Part shown: positions 35,686 through 46,200 of the stretch, piece after piece | Layout of the letters: the number at the start of each line of letters is the position of its first letter | How positions within the stretch are numbered: position 1 is the first letter of the stretch | Assembly (NCBI GenBank): GCA_020073085.1 | Contig: JAIQFV010000023.1 | Span: 1-64,000, forward strand | DNA from: Terriglobia bacterium | GTDB lineage: Bacteria > Acidobacteriota > Terriglobia > JAIQFV01 | Direction: 5' to 3' | DNA: 64,000 bases | Made by a program: the position numbers and the translations under genes | The notes under the pieces: model-generated | Seen by the model: only the letters and a program-made list of their open reading frames with translations | Databases searched by the model: none | Told to the model about the DNA's origin: nothing

Positions 35686-38600
35686 CTAGAACGTGATCTT
35701 TACCGCCAACTGCAAGATCCGCGAACCCGCCGTCGAGAGTGGTGTCCCGAAATTGGATTGCCGGACGAGGGTCAGCGGGGTGGGCTGTTGCGGCGTACCC
35801 GTCGACAAAGACCACTGCGTCGTTCGCACGCTGTTGAAGTTGGTCCGGTTGAAGATGTTGAACCCTTCAAAGATCAACTGCATCCGGGCCCGTTCGTAAA
35901 TCGGAATCTCGCGAGTCACGCGGGGATCCAGGGACACGAAATTCGGGAGTGTGAAGGTATCACGACCCACCCCGGGGAATCGATCCGTCTGTTGGTTCGA
36001 ATCCCCGTTTAAATCTCCACCTCCCACCTTCGCGGTATAGGGTTGGCCGGACTGCGCCGTCAAAATACCGCTGAGCGACCACCCGCCGGCCAGGGCTCGA
36101 GCGAGCGGGTTCGCCAGACCTTTCGCATAGTTGGCTAAATCCCAAACACCGCTCACCACAAAACGATGCCGCTGGTCATTGATTCCCAGTGCCCGATCCG
36201 AACGGACATCAAAGGTATTGAATATCTGCTTTCCGTCATCCCCGCTGCTAAACGGAACGACGGACGTGGCGTCAGGAACATCATCGATGACCTTGCTATA
36301 TGTGTAAGCCATCATGAGCTGATAGTTCTGAGAGAATCGCTTGTTCAGGGAAATCGTCATCCCGTGGTAGATGGAGTTGGCATCACTTTCAAAAGTCGCG
36401 ATGCGGAGAAAGTGGCTGAGAGGCCTGGGATTGCCAAAGAAGGGGAAGGTCACCTGTGGACCGTCCTTTGTGGGCAGGGTCTTGAGCACGGGCGGCGCCA
36501 GGTTGCGATCAATAGTGCGCTGCAATTTGACTCCCCGAACGCCCAGATACGAGACAGTGAGGGAAGTGTCTTTCATGATCTGATACTCCACTCCGAAACT
36601 TCCCTGCTGAACGTACGGCTGCACATAATCCTTCGAAAAAACAAAGATGGTCGCTGGAGGAGGGGCAGCCCCGGTAGGAATTGCCGAAAGAATATTCGGA
36701 TAGGTGGGAACCCCGGTACCGGTGAAGGTCAGGGTTTGGACGTTGATCCCGTTATTGGAGTGGGCTGTTCCCACCATGATCGACGGCGTGCGCCCATAGA
36801 AAATGCCATATCCTCCGCGCACCACCAGCCTGTCCGACCCCTTGGGCTTCCAGGCAAATCCAAATCGGGGTCCAAAGTTGTTCTTATCGGTATTCAGAAA
36901 GCTGGTATCAATCCCCGCCGCGGCCAGTTGTGGGTCCGGATTCTTGGTGGCGGGTTGATTGAAATCCTGGATGTCGTAACGCAATCCAAAATTCAAGGTC
37001 AGATTGGACGCGGCATGGAATTCATCCTGAACGAACCATCCCAATTCCCAGAAATCCGGGAATGTGGAAGGCCCTGAAGTGCCGTTCCCGGGAAAGGCTT
37101 GAACGTATTTCTCTCCCGACCCGTTCGGAACTCCACCGGCAAAGCTGGCCAGGCTGTTGAACGTGTACGCGCCGAAAAAGTTGCCGGGAAAAAAGTTAAG
37201 GATGCGATCGATGTTGACGTCGAATCCCGCTTTGAAGTTATGGCGGCCAAAGGTGTGTGCCACATTGTCGACGAACTGAATGCGCTTTATCGTCGTTTCC
37301 CGCGGGCTAAAAGAATTGCGACCGATGGTTAAAACGGTTTGTCCCCCTTCATTGATCACTGCTTCGGGTTTATCGCTGTTGGCCAGCCCCGGCTCCTTGT
37401 CGCGCGCAAACTGGAAGCGGGCTTCATTGACAGTATTCTTCCACAGGACTGAGGTGAGACCGGCACTCACGGTGTCGGTGAAAACATTGGAAGCTCCGGT
37501 ATGTTGAGACGAATTCTGTGCTCCGCCGTTCTCAAAGCCCTCGCCATTGAATTTCTGATGGTTGAAACGGCCGGTCAGGTGATTGTTCTGAGTCATCTGC
37601 CAATCGACCTTCCACAGGAAAACGTCCTGGTTCTGGGTCCGATTCCAGCTGTTGGCAAGGGGGGTGAGTAGGGCCAGGCCCTGTTGCGTCGCGGCATCGG
37701 TCAGGAACGGCTGCTTCCCGCCCAGGAATACCACGTTCGGTTGCGTGTTCCGTTGTCCGTCGTAGTCAAAAAAGAAGAACGCCTTGTTTTTCACGATGGG
37801 ACCGCCGATGTTGCCGCCGAACTGATTGAAGTGAAAAGGCGACTTGGGGCGGTTCAGTGAATTGTTGAAAAAGTCGTTGGCGTTGAGCGATTTGTCGCGG
37901 TAAAACTCAAAGGCAGTCCCATGGAAAGCGTTTGTGCCCGACTTCGTGACGACATTGATGACGGCGCCACCGGCGCGGCCGAATTCCGCGGAGTAGGAAT
38001 TCGAGTTCACCTGGAATTCCTTGACCGAATCCTCGCTGAATTGGTAGGGAGCGCGGCCGGACCCGGTGCGGCCGAGGGTCTGACCGAAGAACGTATTGTT
38101 GTTGTCGGTGCCATCAATCTGCAAGCTGTTCAAGGTCCCGCGCTGGCCCGCGAAACTGATATCCCCGAGGCGGTTGTCCCGCGTCACTCCCGGAGTCAGC
38201 AAGACGAAATCGATGAAATTCCGGCCATTGACGGGCAGATCGGCGATCGAGACGTCACCGACCGTATTCGACACGCTGCTCCGCGTTGTTTCCACCACCG
38301 GCGCCTGCTCCGTGACCGTAATGGTTTGCTTTTGACCCGCCACCGCCGCCGTGAAATTCACCGTGAGGACCTGACCGACGGTCAGTTTCACCGAGGAGGC
38401 CTTCGAAGTGCTGAAACCCGCCGCCTGAACCGTGACCTCATACTCACCCACGGGGAGCGCCGAAATGCGGAAGTAGCCGGCGGTGTCGGTGGTCATCGAA
38501 CGGGTCAATCCGGTGGCCAGATTTTTTGCGGTCACCTGGGCCCCGGGAACCACGCCGCCCGACGGGTCCACCACGGTCCCTTCGATGGTCCCTCCGGTCG

Positions 38601-38703
38601 ATTCCGCCTGTGCAAATGAAACACACGCACTCCCTGCAATCATGAGCAGCGCAGCCATCACGACGCAAAATATTCTGCAGAAATTTTCAGTTCTTGTTGT
38701 CAT
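35686..38703 (-). CDS. Oar-like TonB-dependent receptor (copy 2)
   Basis: About 1005 residues from the ATG at 38703, chosen because AGGAGGC lies 8 bases upstream and a signal peptide follows at once (ending SFAQA); the open frame continues back to 38778. Layout: regulatory-like Ig domain (GTVVDPSGGVVPGAQVT), plug with LPVNGRNFIDFVLLTPGVTR and VINVVTKSGTNAFHG, barrel ending LQLAVKITF. It is convergent with copy 1 and divergent from copy 3. It probably forms an outer-membrane channel energised by TonB; the substrate is unknown. Confidence 0.92.
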   Translation of the reverse strand: MTTRTENFCRIFCVVMAALLMIAGSACVSFAQAESTGGTIEGTVVDPSGGVVPGAQVTAKNLATGLTRSMTTDTAGYFRISALPVGEYEVTVQAAGFSTSKASSVKLTVGQVLTVNFTAAVAGQKQTITVTEQAPVVETTRSSVSNTVGDVSIADLPVNGRNFIDFVLLTPGVTRDNRLGDISFAGQRGTLNSLQIDGTDNNNTFFGQTLGRTGSGRAPYQFSEDSVKEFQVNSNSYSAEFGRAGGAVINVVTKSGTNAFHGTAFEFYRDKSLNANDFFNNSLNRPKSPFHFNQFGGNIGGPIVKNKAFFFFDYDGQRNTQPNVVFLGGKQPFLTDAATQQGLALLTPLANSWNRTQNQDVFLWKVDWQMTQNNHLTGRFNHQKFNGEGFENGGAQNSSQHTGASNVFTDTVSAGLTSVLWKNTVNEARFQFARDKEPGLANSDKPEAVINEGGQTVLTIGRNSFSPRETTIKRIQFVDNVAHTFGRHNFKAGFDVNIDRILNFFPGNFFGAYTFNSLASFAGGVPNGSGEKYVQAFPGNGTSGPSTFPDFWELGWFVQDEFHAASNLTLNFGLRYDIQDFNQPATKNPDPQLAAAGIDTSFLNTDKNNFGPRFGFAWKPKGSDRLVVRGGYGIFYGRTPSIMVGTAHSNNGINVQTLTFTGTGVPTYPNILSAIPTGAAPPPATIFVFSKDYVQPYVQQGSFGVEYQIMKDTSLTVSYLGVRGVKLQRTIDRNLAPPVLKTLPTKDGPQVTFPFFGNPRPLSHFLRIATFESDANSIYHGMTISLNKRFSQNYQLMMAYTYSKVIDDVPDATSVVPFSSGDDGKQIFNTFDVRSDRALGINDQRHRFVVSGVWDLANYAKGLANPLARALAGGWSLSGILTAQSGQPYTAKVGGGDLNGDSNQQTDRFPGVGRDTFTLPNFVSLDPRVTREIPIYERARMQLIFEGFNIFNRTNFNSVRTTQWSLSTGTPQQPTPLTLVRQSNFGTPLSTAGSRILQLAVKITF

Positions 38704-39432
38704 TGGACCTGCCTCCTGTCGGCGAGTTGAAATTACGTTTCGGGTCTTGAAGTCGTCGTGCATAACCGGGCTCTCCATCCGGGTTACACGATGACCCCCT
38801 CAAAACATGGGGTAGTCTCCGGTTGAAAATTCGAAATTTCTTTAGTCAGACTGGCTTGAAGTATTCGCAGGAAAAGGTAAAGGAATTCCCGAAAATTTTC
38901 AATCAATTTTCGGATGTTCATATACCGGTTCCCATAGTGCTTTGAGTCAAGGAAGGTCTGCAATTCATCCTGCAGAAAATCTGCGTCCAAGAATCCGCTG
39001 AGATGTCACCGCGCATCAGGACTGGCAATTGCAGCGAAATCTCATCTTTACGTCACCGATAGCTTCGGAAGACGATTTCATCCTTATAAGAAATTGTTTC
39101 TCTTTGGACTCGAATCCTCCAAATTCCCAGAAACCATAGTGGCCTTCCAAAAGTTGGAATTCAGCACCGCCACCCTTGGGCACTGAGATCTTCATGCACG
39201 GTAACTGTTGAATGTTCAGATTTTACTAGGCCCCTAAAATTCAATAAATTTGGCCATCTAGATGCACGTTGGTAGATCTAGGCATTGGAGGCTTTGCCAC
39301 TCTCTCGCAGTACGTATCCCAACCTAGTGTTATGACAACCGAAACCGGCGGCATACTTACCAGAAACCGGTCACAAGTGTGCAACACCAAGCAGTCTTAC
39401 CATGTAATCCTAAAACCAAAAGGAGCTACGCA
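38704..39432. other. Divergent control region between receptor copies 2 and 3
   Basis: About 730 AT-richer bases. The clearest structure is the palindrome at 38889-38913. A minus-strand frame at 38784-38990 starts with TTG and has no family match, so I do not call it. Promoters for both receptors should be here, but no box pair is convincing. Confidence 0.4.
38889..38913. promoter_or_regulatory. Candidate operator palindrome
   Basis: Perfect 9-bp inverted repeats CCGAAAATT and AATTTTCGG are separated by 7 bases. AT-rich palindromes of this size are typical binding sites of dimeric repressors. It lies about 190 bases upstream of the copy 2 start and 520 bases upstream of copy 3. Confidence 0.4.
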
Positions 39433-42400
39433 ATGATTAAAAGGCTTTTAATATGCGCCCTGTTTGTGATTCTCGCTGGGCTGATGACATCGACCCTCTG
39501 GGCGCAGGGTCAAGGTACAGGATCGATCGAAGGAGTCATTTCGGATACCACGGGCGCCGTGATGCCGGGTGTCAAGGTGGTTGTCCGAAACCTCGGCACC
39601 AACGCCATCCGCGAACTTATGACGGACGGCTCGGGACATTACCGCGCCGACTTGCTGCCGCCGGGGGAGTATGAAGTCACGGCGACGATGACAGGCTTTG
39701 CAACGGCGAAGATCGAGCGGTTGACCCTGGTCGTAGGGTCATCGCATGCAGCGGATCTCAAGATGCAAGTCGCAGGTGGTCAGGTCACCGTCGAAGTGAC
39801 CAGTGAAGCGGCCGTAACCGACCCCGAACGAATTGAAATGACTTCGACCGTCGGGGAGCGGGCCGTTCAAGATCTTCCCATCAATGGACGTCGCTGGGAG
39901 AACTTTGTCCTCCTTACGCCCGGAGTCACGCCGGATGGCGATTATGGTCTGGTGAGCTATCGCGGGGTTTCGGGACTTTACAACAACAACTCGATTGATG
40001 GCGCCGACAACAATCAGGCGTTCTTCTCCGAAGCGCGGGGACGCACGCGCATCTCTTACACCATCAGCCAGGCTGCCGTGAAGGAATTTCAAGTTGGCCT
40101 GAGCAATTTCTCGGCAGAATTTGGTCGAGCAGCCGGCGGTACCGTGAATGCCGTGACCAAGTCCGGCACCAACGATATCCATGGCGAGGGTTTCTACTTT
40201 CTCCGCGATGGATCGTTCATGGCCAAGAATCCACGCGTCAATGCTTTGTCGACCCTGACTGAAGACCAGAAGAAACCGCCGGAACGGCGACAGCAGTTCG
40301 GAGGCTCAGTGGGTGGGCCCCTGGTGAAGGACAAGGTGTTTTTCTTTGCCAACTATGACCAGCAGAAGCGACACTTCCCGGGGTTCGTCATTCCCGACAC
40401 CCCTTACAACCTCGTCGCCTGCACTGTCCCCGGATGTGCCGCCACGATCGCCTTTCTCAACACCCAGAGCGGCCTGTTCGAACGCTCGGGCGACAATTAT
40501 GTTCTGCTGGGAAAGCTCGACTGGATGATTAATCAGAATAACACGTTAACAAGTGCGTACAATTTCCAGAAATGGAACTCGCCCAATGGAATCCAGACTC
40601 AATCCACGATCACCGTTTCCCCGTCTGCCAATGGATTGGATCGCGTCCGGACCGACATGCTCAATCTGCGTCTCACCTCGGTCCTGACCGCCAACACGGT
40701 CAATGAATTCCGTTTTCAATTTGGGCGTGATTTCGAGTCTCAGATTCCGAACTCCCCCGGCCCGTCGGTTTCCTTCACCGGAGGCATCAGCACCGGCATG
40801 CCCAACTACCTGCCGCGAGCCGCATATCCGAATGAAAAGCGATTTCAATTCGCAGACAATTACTCGTTCATCCATGGAAACCACTCCTTCAAGGCGGGAG
40901 CGGACATTAACTACGTCCGGGAACTCCAAATCAACCTCTACAACGGAGGCGGGACGTACAGCTATACGAGCTTGAACAATCTGGCTTCCGATTGCCCGGC
41001 TCAAGCCAGCGGCTGCGTCCCGGTCAGCAGCGGCGCCACCACGGGAAAGCATTACAGCAACTTCCAGCAGGCCTTTGATCTAACGGGCCAGAACGGGCTC
41101 CTCTTCTTCCCCACTACCGACTGGAACCTCTACCTCCAGGATAATTACCGTTTCCGTCCCTCGTTTACTTTGTATTTTGGAATACGGTATGAATACTCGC
41201 AGCTGCCACAACCCACCAATGGAAATTCGGCCTTCCCCCTCACACAGACGTTCAACAAGGACACCAATAATTTTGGTCCGCGTTTTGGATTTTCGTGGGA
41301 CGTGGGTGGAACGCACAAGACTGTTCTGCGAGGCGGCTATGGAATGTACTATGGACGCACCTCCAACAGTGCCATCGCCAATGGCCTGCTCAACAATGGG
41401 ATCGTGAATTCCAGCTACTACATTACTCCGACCTCTCCCGTCTCCCCTGTGTTCCCGAATGTGCTCACCGGACCGCCCTCGGGTGCGGCGGCATCAACGC
41501 AGACCATCAACGAGTTTGCGCCTGATTATGTCCGGCCGGTCATTCACTCGGTGGACCTGGTGCTCGAACGTGAACTCTCTCACGGGGTGACCGTTTCCGG
41601 ATCCTATCTCATGAGCCGCGGCCAGCGCCTCCCCACCTTCCGGGACACCAATCTCCCGACGCCGACCGGAACGATCACTTACACCCTCCCCGATGGCTCT
41701 GCTCAAGGACCATTCCCGGTCTACCTCGGGTCCCGGCCAAACTCGGGAGCGGGCGCCATCATCATGACGGAGAGCGTATTGAACTCCAGTTACAATGCCT
41801 TCGTGATGAATATATCCAAGCGAATGAGTCACGGGGTTCAGTTGCAGTCCAACTTCACCATCGCCAAGGCGATTGACAACGGCCAGAGTTCGCAGACCAA
41901 CTTTGCGAGCTACAGCCAGCAGTTTGATCCCAACAACTTGAGCCTTGAAAAGGGACTCTCCCGATTCGATGTGCGCAAACGTTGGGTCACCAACTTCATC
42001 TTGGCCCCGTCGGTCAGCCGTTACACCGACAATGCTTTTGTCAAGGCGGTCTTTAATGATTGGCAGTTCGGCGGCATTATGACCTTCTCCGATGGCAAGC
42101 CCCAGACGGCAACCATCAGCGGCGGACTTTCGGGAACGACAGTGACCTCCACGACCAACGGGACGGGAGGCAGTTATCGCGTTCCGTTCGTGGCGCCGGG
42201 ATCCTATACCGGTACGGGTCAGGCCACCGTGGATATGCGGTTCACTCGTACCTTCAAGGTCAGTGAAAAGGCGAAGTTCCAGTTTATCTGGGAAGGATTC
42301 AACCTGTTCAACCGGGTCAATTACACCAGCTTCAATCTGATCCAGTTTCAAACCGGGACCGTCCAGAAGACCGGAACCAACTTTGTACTGCCGCTGGCGC

Positions 42401-42495
42401 CCTACTCCAAGCAGGCATTCCTTGCACCTATCAACGTGGGAAATACCATCTTTGGCCCGCGTGAGTTTCAGATGGGCTTGAAGTTCATCTGGTAA
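39433..42495 (+). CDS. Oar-like TonB-dependent receptor (copy 3)
   Basis: 1020 residues from the ATG at 39433, preceded by AAAAGGAG about 9 bases upstream; the frame is open back to 39379. Signal peptide ends STLWAQG, followed by the same GTGSIEGVISDTTGAVMPG start of the regulatory-like domain seen in copy 4. Plug motifs LPINGRRWENFVLLTPGV and VNAVTKSGTNDIHGEGFYF are present, and the barrel ends GPREFQMGLKFIW. It is a close paralogue of copy 4 over its whole length (shared RGVSGLYNNNSIDGADNNQA-type plug and matching C-termini), so the pair is a tandem duplication. A terminator follows at 42516-42554. Confidence 0.93.
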   Translation: MIKRLLICALFVILAGLMTSTLWAQGQGTGSIEGVISDTTGAVMPGVKVVVRNLGTNAIRELMTDGSGHYRADLLPPGEYEVTATMTGFATAKIERLTLVVGSSHAADLKMQVAGGQVTVEVTSEAAVTDPERIEMTSTVGERAVQDLPINGRRWENFVLLTPGVTPDGDYGLVSYRGVSGLYNNNSIDGADNNQAFFSEARGRTRISYTISQAAVKEFQVGLSNFSAEFGRAAGGTVNAVTKSGTNDIHGEGFYFLRDGSFMAKNPRVNALSTLTEDQKKPPERRQQFGGSVGGPLVKDKVFFFANYDQQKRHFPGFVIPDTPYNLVACTVPGCAATIAFLNTQSGLFERSGDNYVLLGKLDWMINQNNTLTSAYNFQKWNSPNGIQTQSTITVSPSANGLDRVRTDMLNLRLTSVLTANTVNEFRFQFGRDFESQIPNSPGPSVSFTGGISTGMPNYLPRAAYPNEKRFQFADNYSFIHGNHSFKAGADINYVRELQINLYNGGGTYSYTSLNNLASDCPAQASGCVPVSSGATTGKHYSNFQQAFDLTGQNGLLFFPTTDWNLYLQDNYRFRPSFTLYFGIRYEYSQLPQPTNGNSAFPLTQTFNKDTNNFGPRFGFSWDVGGTHKTVLRGGYGMYYGRTSNSAIANGLLNNGIVNSSYYITPTSPVSPVFPNVLTGPPSGAAASTQTINEFAPDYVRPVIHSVDLVLERELSHGVTVSGSYLMSRGQRLPTFRDTNLPTPTGTITYTLPDGSAQGPFPVYLGSRPNSGAGAIIMTESVLNSSYNAFVMNISKRMSHGVQLQSNFTIAKAIDNGQSSQTNFASYSQQFDPNNLSLEKGLSRFDVRKRWVTNFILAPSVSRYTDNAFVKAVFNDWQFGGIMTFSDGKPQTATISGGLSGTTVTSTTNGTGGSYRVPFVAPGSYTGTGQATVDMRFTRTFKVSEKAKFQFIWEGFNLFNRVNYTSFNLIQFQTGTVQKTGTNFVLPLAPYSKQAFLAPINVGNTIFGPREFQMGLKFIW

Positions 42496-42515
42496 ATCCG
42501 TAGAGGATTCAAATG

Positions 42516-42554
42516 GGGCAGGAAGGATCATCCGATCCGACCTGCCCTTTTTTT
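42516..42554 (+). terminator. Terminator of receptor copy 3
   Basis: A 7-bp GC stem (GGGCAGG 42516-42522 with CCTGCCC 42541-42547), extended inside by 5 more pairs after two mismatches, is followed by seven T. The arms resemble those of the copy 4 terminator (GGGCAGGAAGG), as expected after duplication. Confidence 0.8.
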
Positions 42555-43250
42555 GTTTCGTTAAGGGCCCCGGGTTCCCTCTCCCCCTTCCAACACTGAA
42601 CATAAATTCCGAACTCAGTGACGAGTGATCTTCTCTTCAAAAGCATACAGAATGGATCAGTTGATTCATTTTGAGATGGGACAATGTCTCCAGGAGAACC
42701 AGGAACGCGTACTGACCGACCTCAGTAGGGACTCGAGAGTTCCACCATCCGGACGGGATGCCCCTTCCCCTGGATGGGAGACTTTAACTGGACTTCGAGA
42801 TCTTCATTCTTTTGTCATGCGCTTGTAACATCACTCCTCCATACTGATCCTCCACCTGAAATTGAACTGCGCATGAGGTCGACCCGGAGTCATCCCGCGG
42901 GTTCAAGCGGCTCCTGATTTAATAAACCATAGGAGGATTCCCAATATTTGTATAAAGTGGATAAGCTTAGTCTGGATTCGCCTGTGATGTTTGCAAAGTC
43001 CTGAATTATCAATAACTTTTTTACCTGAAAACCTTGTGACTTTGGCTGAGTACTTGCATGAAATTCCAGTAGATGTCGCAGCTTACGTTTAAGATTTTTC
43101 ATACCCGGAACTCATCTGACCAAGCCGACCATTATGATTGATGGTTTAGAGAGGGGATTCTCTTCTGCCCTGGGCTCAGGAAGTGGTCGTCGGTTTTATG
43201 ATCTGCCAAAACCAACCAATCCGCCAATTCCAACAAAAAGGAGTTGCTCA
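42555..43250. other. Non-coding region upstream of receptor copy 4
   Basis: About 700 bases. A minus-strand open frame at 42890-43102 would encode 70 residues with several Lys and Leu but lacks a Shine-Dalgarno and any family match; I do not call it. There is no repeat, RNA or clear promoter that I can support. The ribosome site of copy 4 (AAAAAGGAG) closes the region. Confidence 0.35.
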
Positions 43251-46200
43251 ATGAAAAAAAGCACCATGCTTCGTGTTATGTTTTTTATGCTGTGCAGTAT
43301 CGTGGCAGCTTGCCTCTGGGCGCAAGGCCAGGGTACGGGATCGATTGAAGGAACCGTAACCGACTCGTCCGGTGCTGTGATTCCGGGCGTCAAGATTGTG
43401 ATTCAAAACCTGGGAACCAATGCGACGCGGGAGATGACGACCGACGCCTCGGGTCATTATCGCGCGGATATTCTTACTTCCGGCGAGTACTCCATCACCG
43501 CGAGCCAATCCGGCTTTGCGACCGCGAAGCTTGAGAAGGTGACGGTGTTCGTTGGAACCTTAACCTCTGGCGATTTGAAAATGGGGGTCGCCGGGACCCA
43601 GCAAACGGTCGAGGTCACAGCGGAAGCTCCGCTGACTGACGCCGAAAAAATCGCCGTCGGGGGCTCCGTGGGCGAACGCGCCATTGAGGACCTTCCGGTG
43701 AATGGCCGCCGATGGTCTAATTTCGTCCTTTTAACACCCGGCACGATTCCGGATGGGACCTTCGGCTTGGTCAGCTATCGCGGGATATCGGGACTTTATA
43801 ACAACAACTCCATTGATGGGGCGGACGACAACCAGGCCTTTTTCTCGGAAGCCAATGGCCGCACCCGAACGCCCTATGCCATCAGTCAGGCTACCATCAA
43901 GGAATTTCAGGTGGGGTTGAGCAATTATTCGGCAGAATTTGGCCGTGCCGCGGGCGGGACAGTCAATGCCGTCACAAAATCCGGCACCAACCAGTTCCAC
44001 GGAGAAGGCTTCTACTTCTTGCGAACGAAGGCCTTCATTGCCATGGACCCTTTCATCAAGGCCCAAGGCAAACCCCAACCCGATGAAAGACGCCAGCAGT
44101 TCGGAGGCGCCGTGGGCGGTCCCCTCGTCAAGGACAAGCTTTTCGTCTTCGGAAACTATGACGAGCAACTCCGCAACTTCCCTATCACGACGCTCCCGAA
44201 TGTTCCTCTGGCATCACAGGCCTGCACCGTGCCCGGGTGCGCCGCAACACTGGCATTCCTCAATAGCCAGGTCGGCACCTTCCCGCGCCAGGGGAATAAC
44301 TATATTTTTCTAGTCAAAATGGACTGGATCATCAACCAGAACAACACCCTGACGGGCGAGTACAATTATCACAAGTGGCACTCCCCCAACGGCATTCAGA
44401 CAGCCGCGACGGTCACCGTCTCACCCTCCGCGAATGGCAGCGATGATGTGCGGACCGATCTCCTGACCACCCGGCTGACTTCGGTGTTGTCCGGCAGCAA
44501 GGTCAACGAATTCAGGTTCCAGTTTGGCCGTGATTTTGAATTCGAGTTTCCCAATGCGCCGGGACCCAGTGTTTCCTTTACCAACGGCATTAGTTTTGGT
44601 CAGCCCAATTTCCTGCCTCGGGCGGCTTTCCCGGATGAAAAGAAATTCCAGTTTGCCGACAACTACTCTTTTGTCCATGGAAACCATTCCTTCAAGGCGG
44701 GCATGGACATCGTGCATTACAACGAATTGCTCATCAACCTGTTCAGCGGGGGTGGCGTCTACACCTATGGAAACGCATTTTCATTCAACGGGGGAAGCAG
44801 TCAATTGAATGCCCTGGCAGCAGACTGCCCGCCTCAGGCCACCGGTTGTGTACCTCTCGCCTCAGGGGCGACCACTGGAAAGCATTACTCTTCGTTCGTT
44901 CAAGCGTTTGACCTGACGGGCCAAGCGGGCCGGTCCAGTTTTGCCACAACCAACTGGAACTTCTATTTCCAGGACAATTGGCGAGTCCGCCCGAGTCTCA
45001 CGCTGTACCTCGGAATTCGATATGAATTTCAGCATCTGCCCCAGCCAGGAGCCGCCAACCCAGCAGTTCCGCTAACAGGCCAAATCAACCAGGACACGAA
45101 CAATTGGTCCCCCCGGATTGGCTTCTCTTGGGATGTGTTTGGAAACCACAAGACAGTTCTTCGCGGCGGGTATGGCATCTATTACGGTGTGACCTCAAGC
45201 AGCTATGTGTCAAGTTCCATAACCGGAAATGGAATGATTCAGACCAGCCTCTCTTTGAACCCGACCCGGGCGACCGATTTACCGCTCGCTCCCGTTTTCC
45301 CGAACATCCTGACGACCGCGGGAGGAGTTCCTGGCGCCATCACGCTCTTTGATCCGAATTTTGTGGAACCTGTGATCCACTCCGCTGATCTGGCTATCGA
45401 GCGTGAGTTGGGGAACGGCTTGACGATTTCCGGATCGTACCTGTTCAGTCGCGGGCTCCACCTTTTTGCGACCTCAGACCTTAACCTTCCCCCCCAGACG
45501 GGAACCGTAACCTACATTCTTCCCAATGGGACCCCCGCGGGAGCGTTTCCGTTCTATAGTGGGGCACGACCCAATACGGCAGTCGGGGCTGTGATTGCGG
45601 CCCAGAGTGTCGCCAATTCGACCTACCACGGATTCGTCTTCTCCTTGAACAAGCGGTTTAGCCATGGGGTCCAGGTCCAATCCAATTTCACACTCTCCAA
45701 GGCCATCGACACAGGGCAAACCTCATCAACCTTCATTCCCACGTTTCCCTCGGCCTTCGACCAGAACAATCGGAGTTTGGAGAAGGGCCTTTCGCAATTT
45801 GACGCCCGTAAGCGGTGGGTAACGAACTTCCTCTTGTCACCCTCCGTGAGTCGATATACGGACAATGCCTTTGCGCATGCATTGTTCAACGATTGGCAGT
45901 TCAGCGGGGTCTTGACTCTTTCAGATGGCAAGGCGTTCACTCCGAATTTCAGTGGCGGAAGCGTCGGCCTGGGTGCGACGAACGGAAGCAACGGAAGCTT
46001 CAGGGTGCCCTTTTTGGCGCCTGGATCCTTCACGACGCCGGGTTTCGCTGCGCTGGATATGCGGTTCACTCGTAATTTCAGGGTCGGTGAGAAGGCCCAC
46101 TTCCAGTTCATTTGGGAAGGGTTCAACCTTTTCAACCGGGTGAACTACACCGGCTTCCTGGGCAACCTGTTTAATGCAAGCACGAAGGTTACAGGGGGCA

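Noticed and set aside
38784-38990. 68-codon minus-strand frame upstream of receptor copy 2
   Set aside because: It begins with TTG, lacks a ribosome site and lies in a region that must hold promoters.
41494-42603. Open frame of 369 codons antisense to receptor copy 3
   Set aside because: Same reason: a shadow of a well-supported gene, with no ribosome site and no recognisable domain.
42890-43102. 70-codon minus-strand frame upstream of receptor copy 4
   Set aside because: No Shine-Dalgarno, no similarity to a known family and no neighbouring partner.
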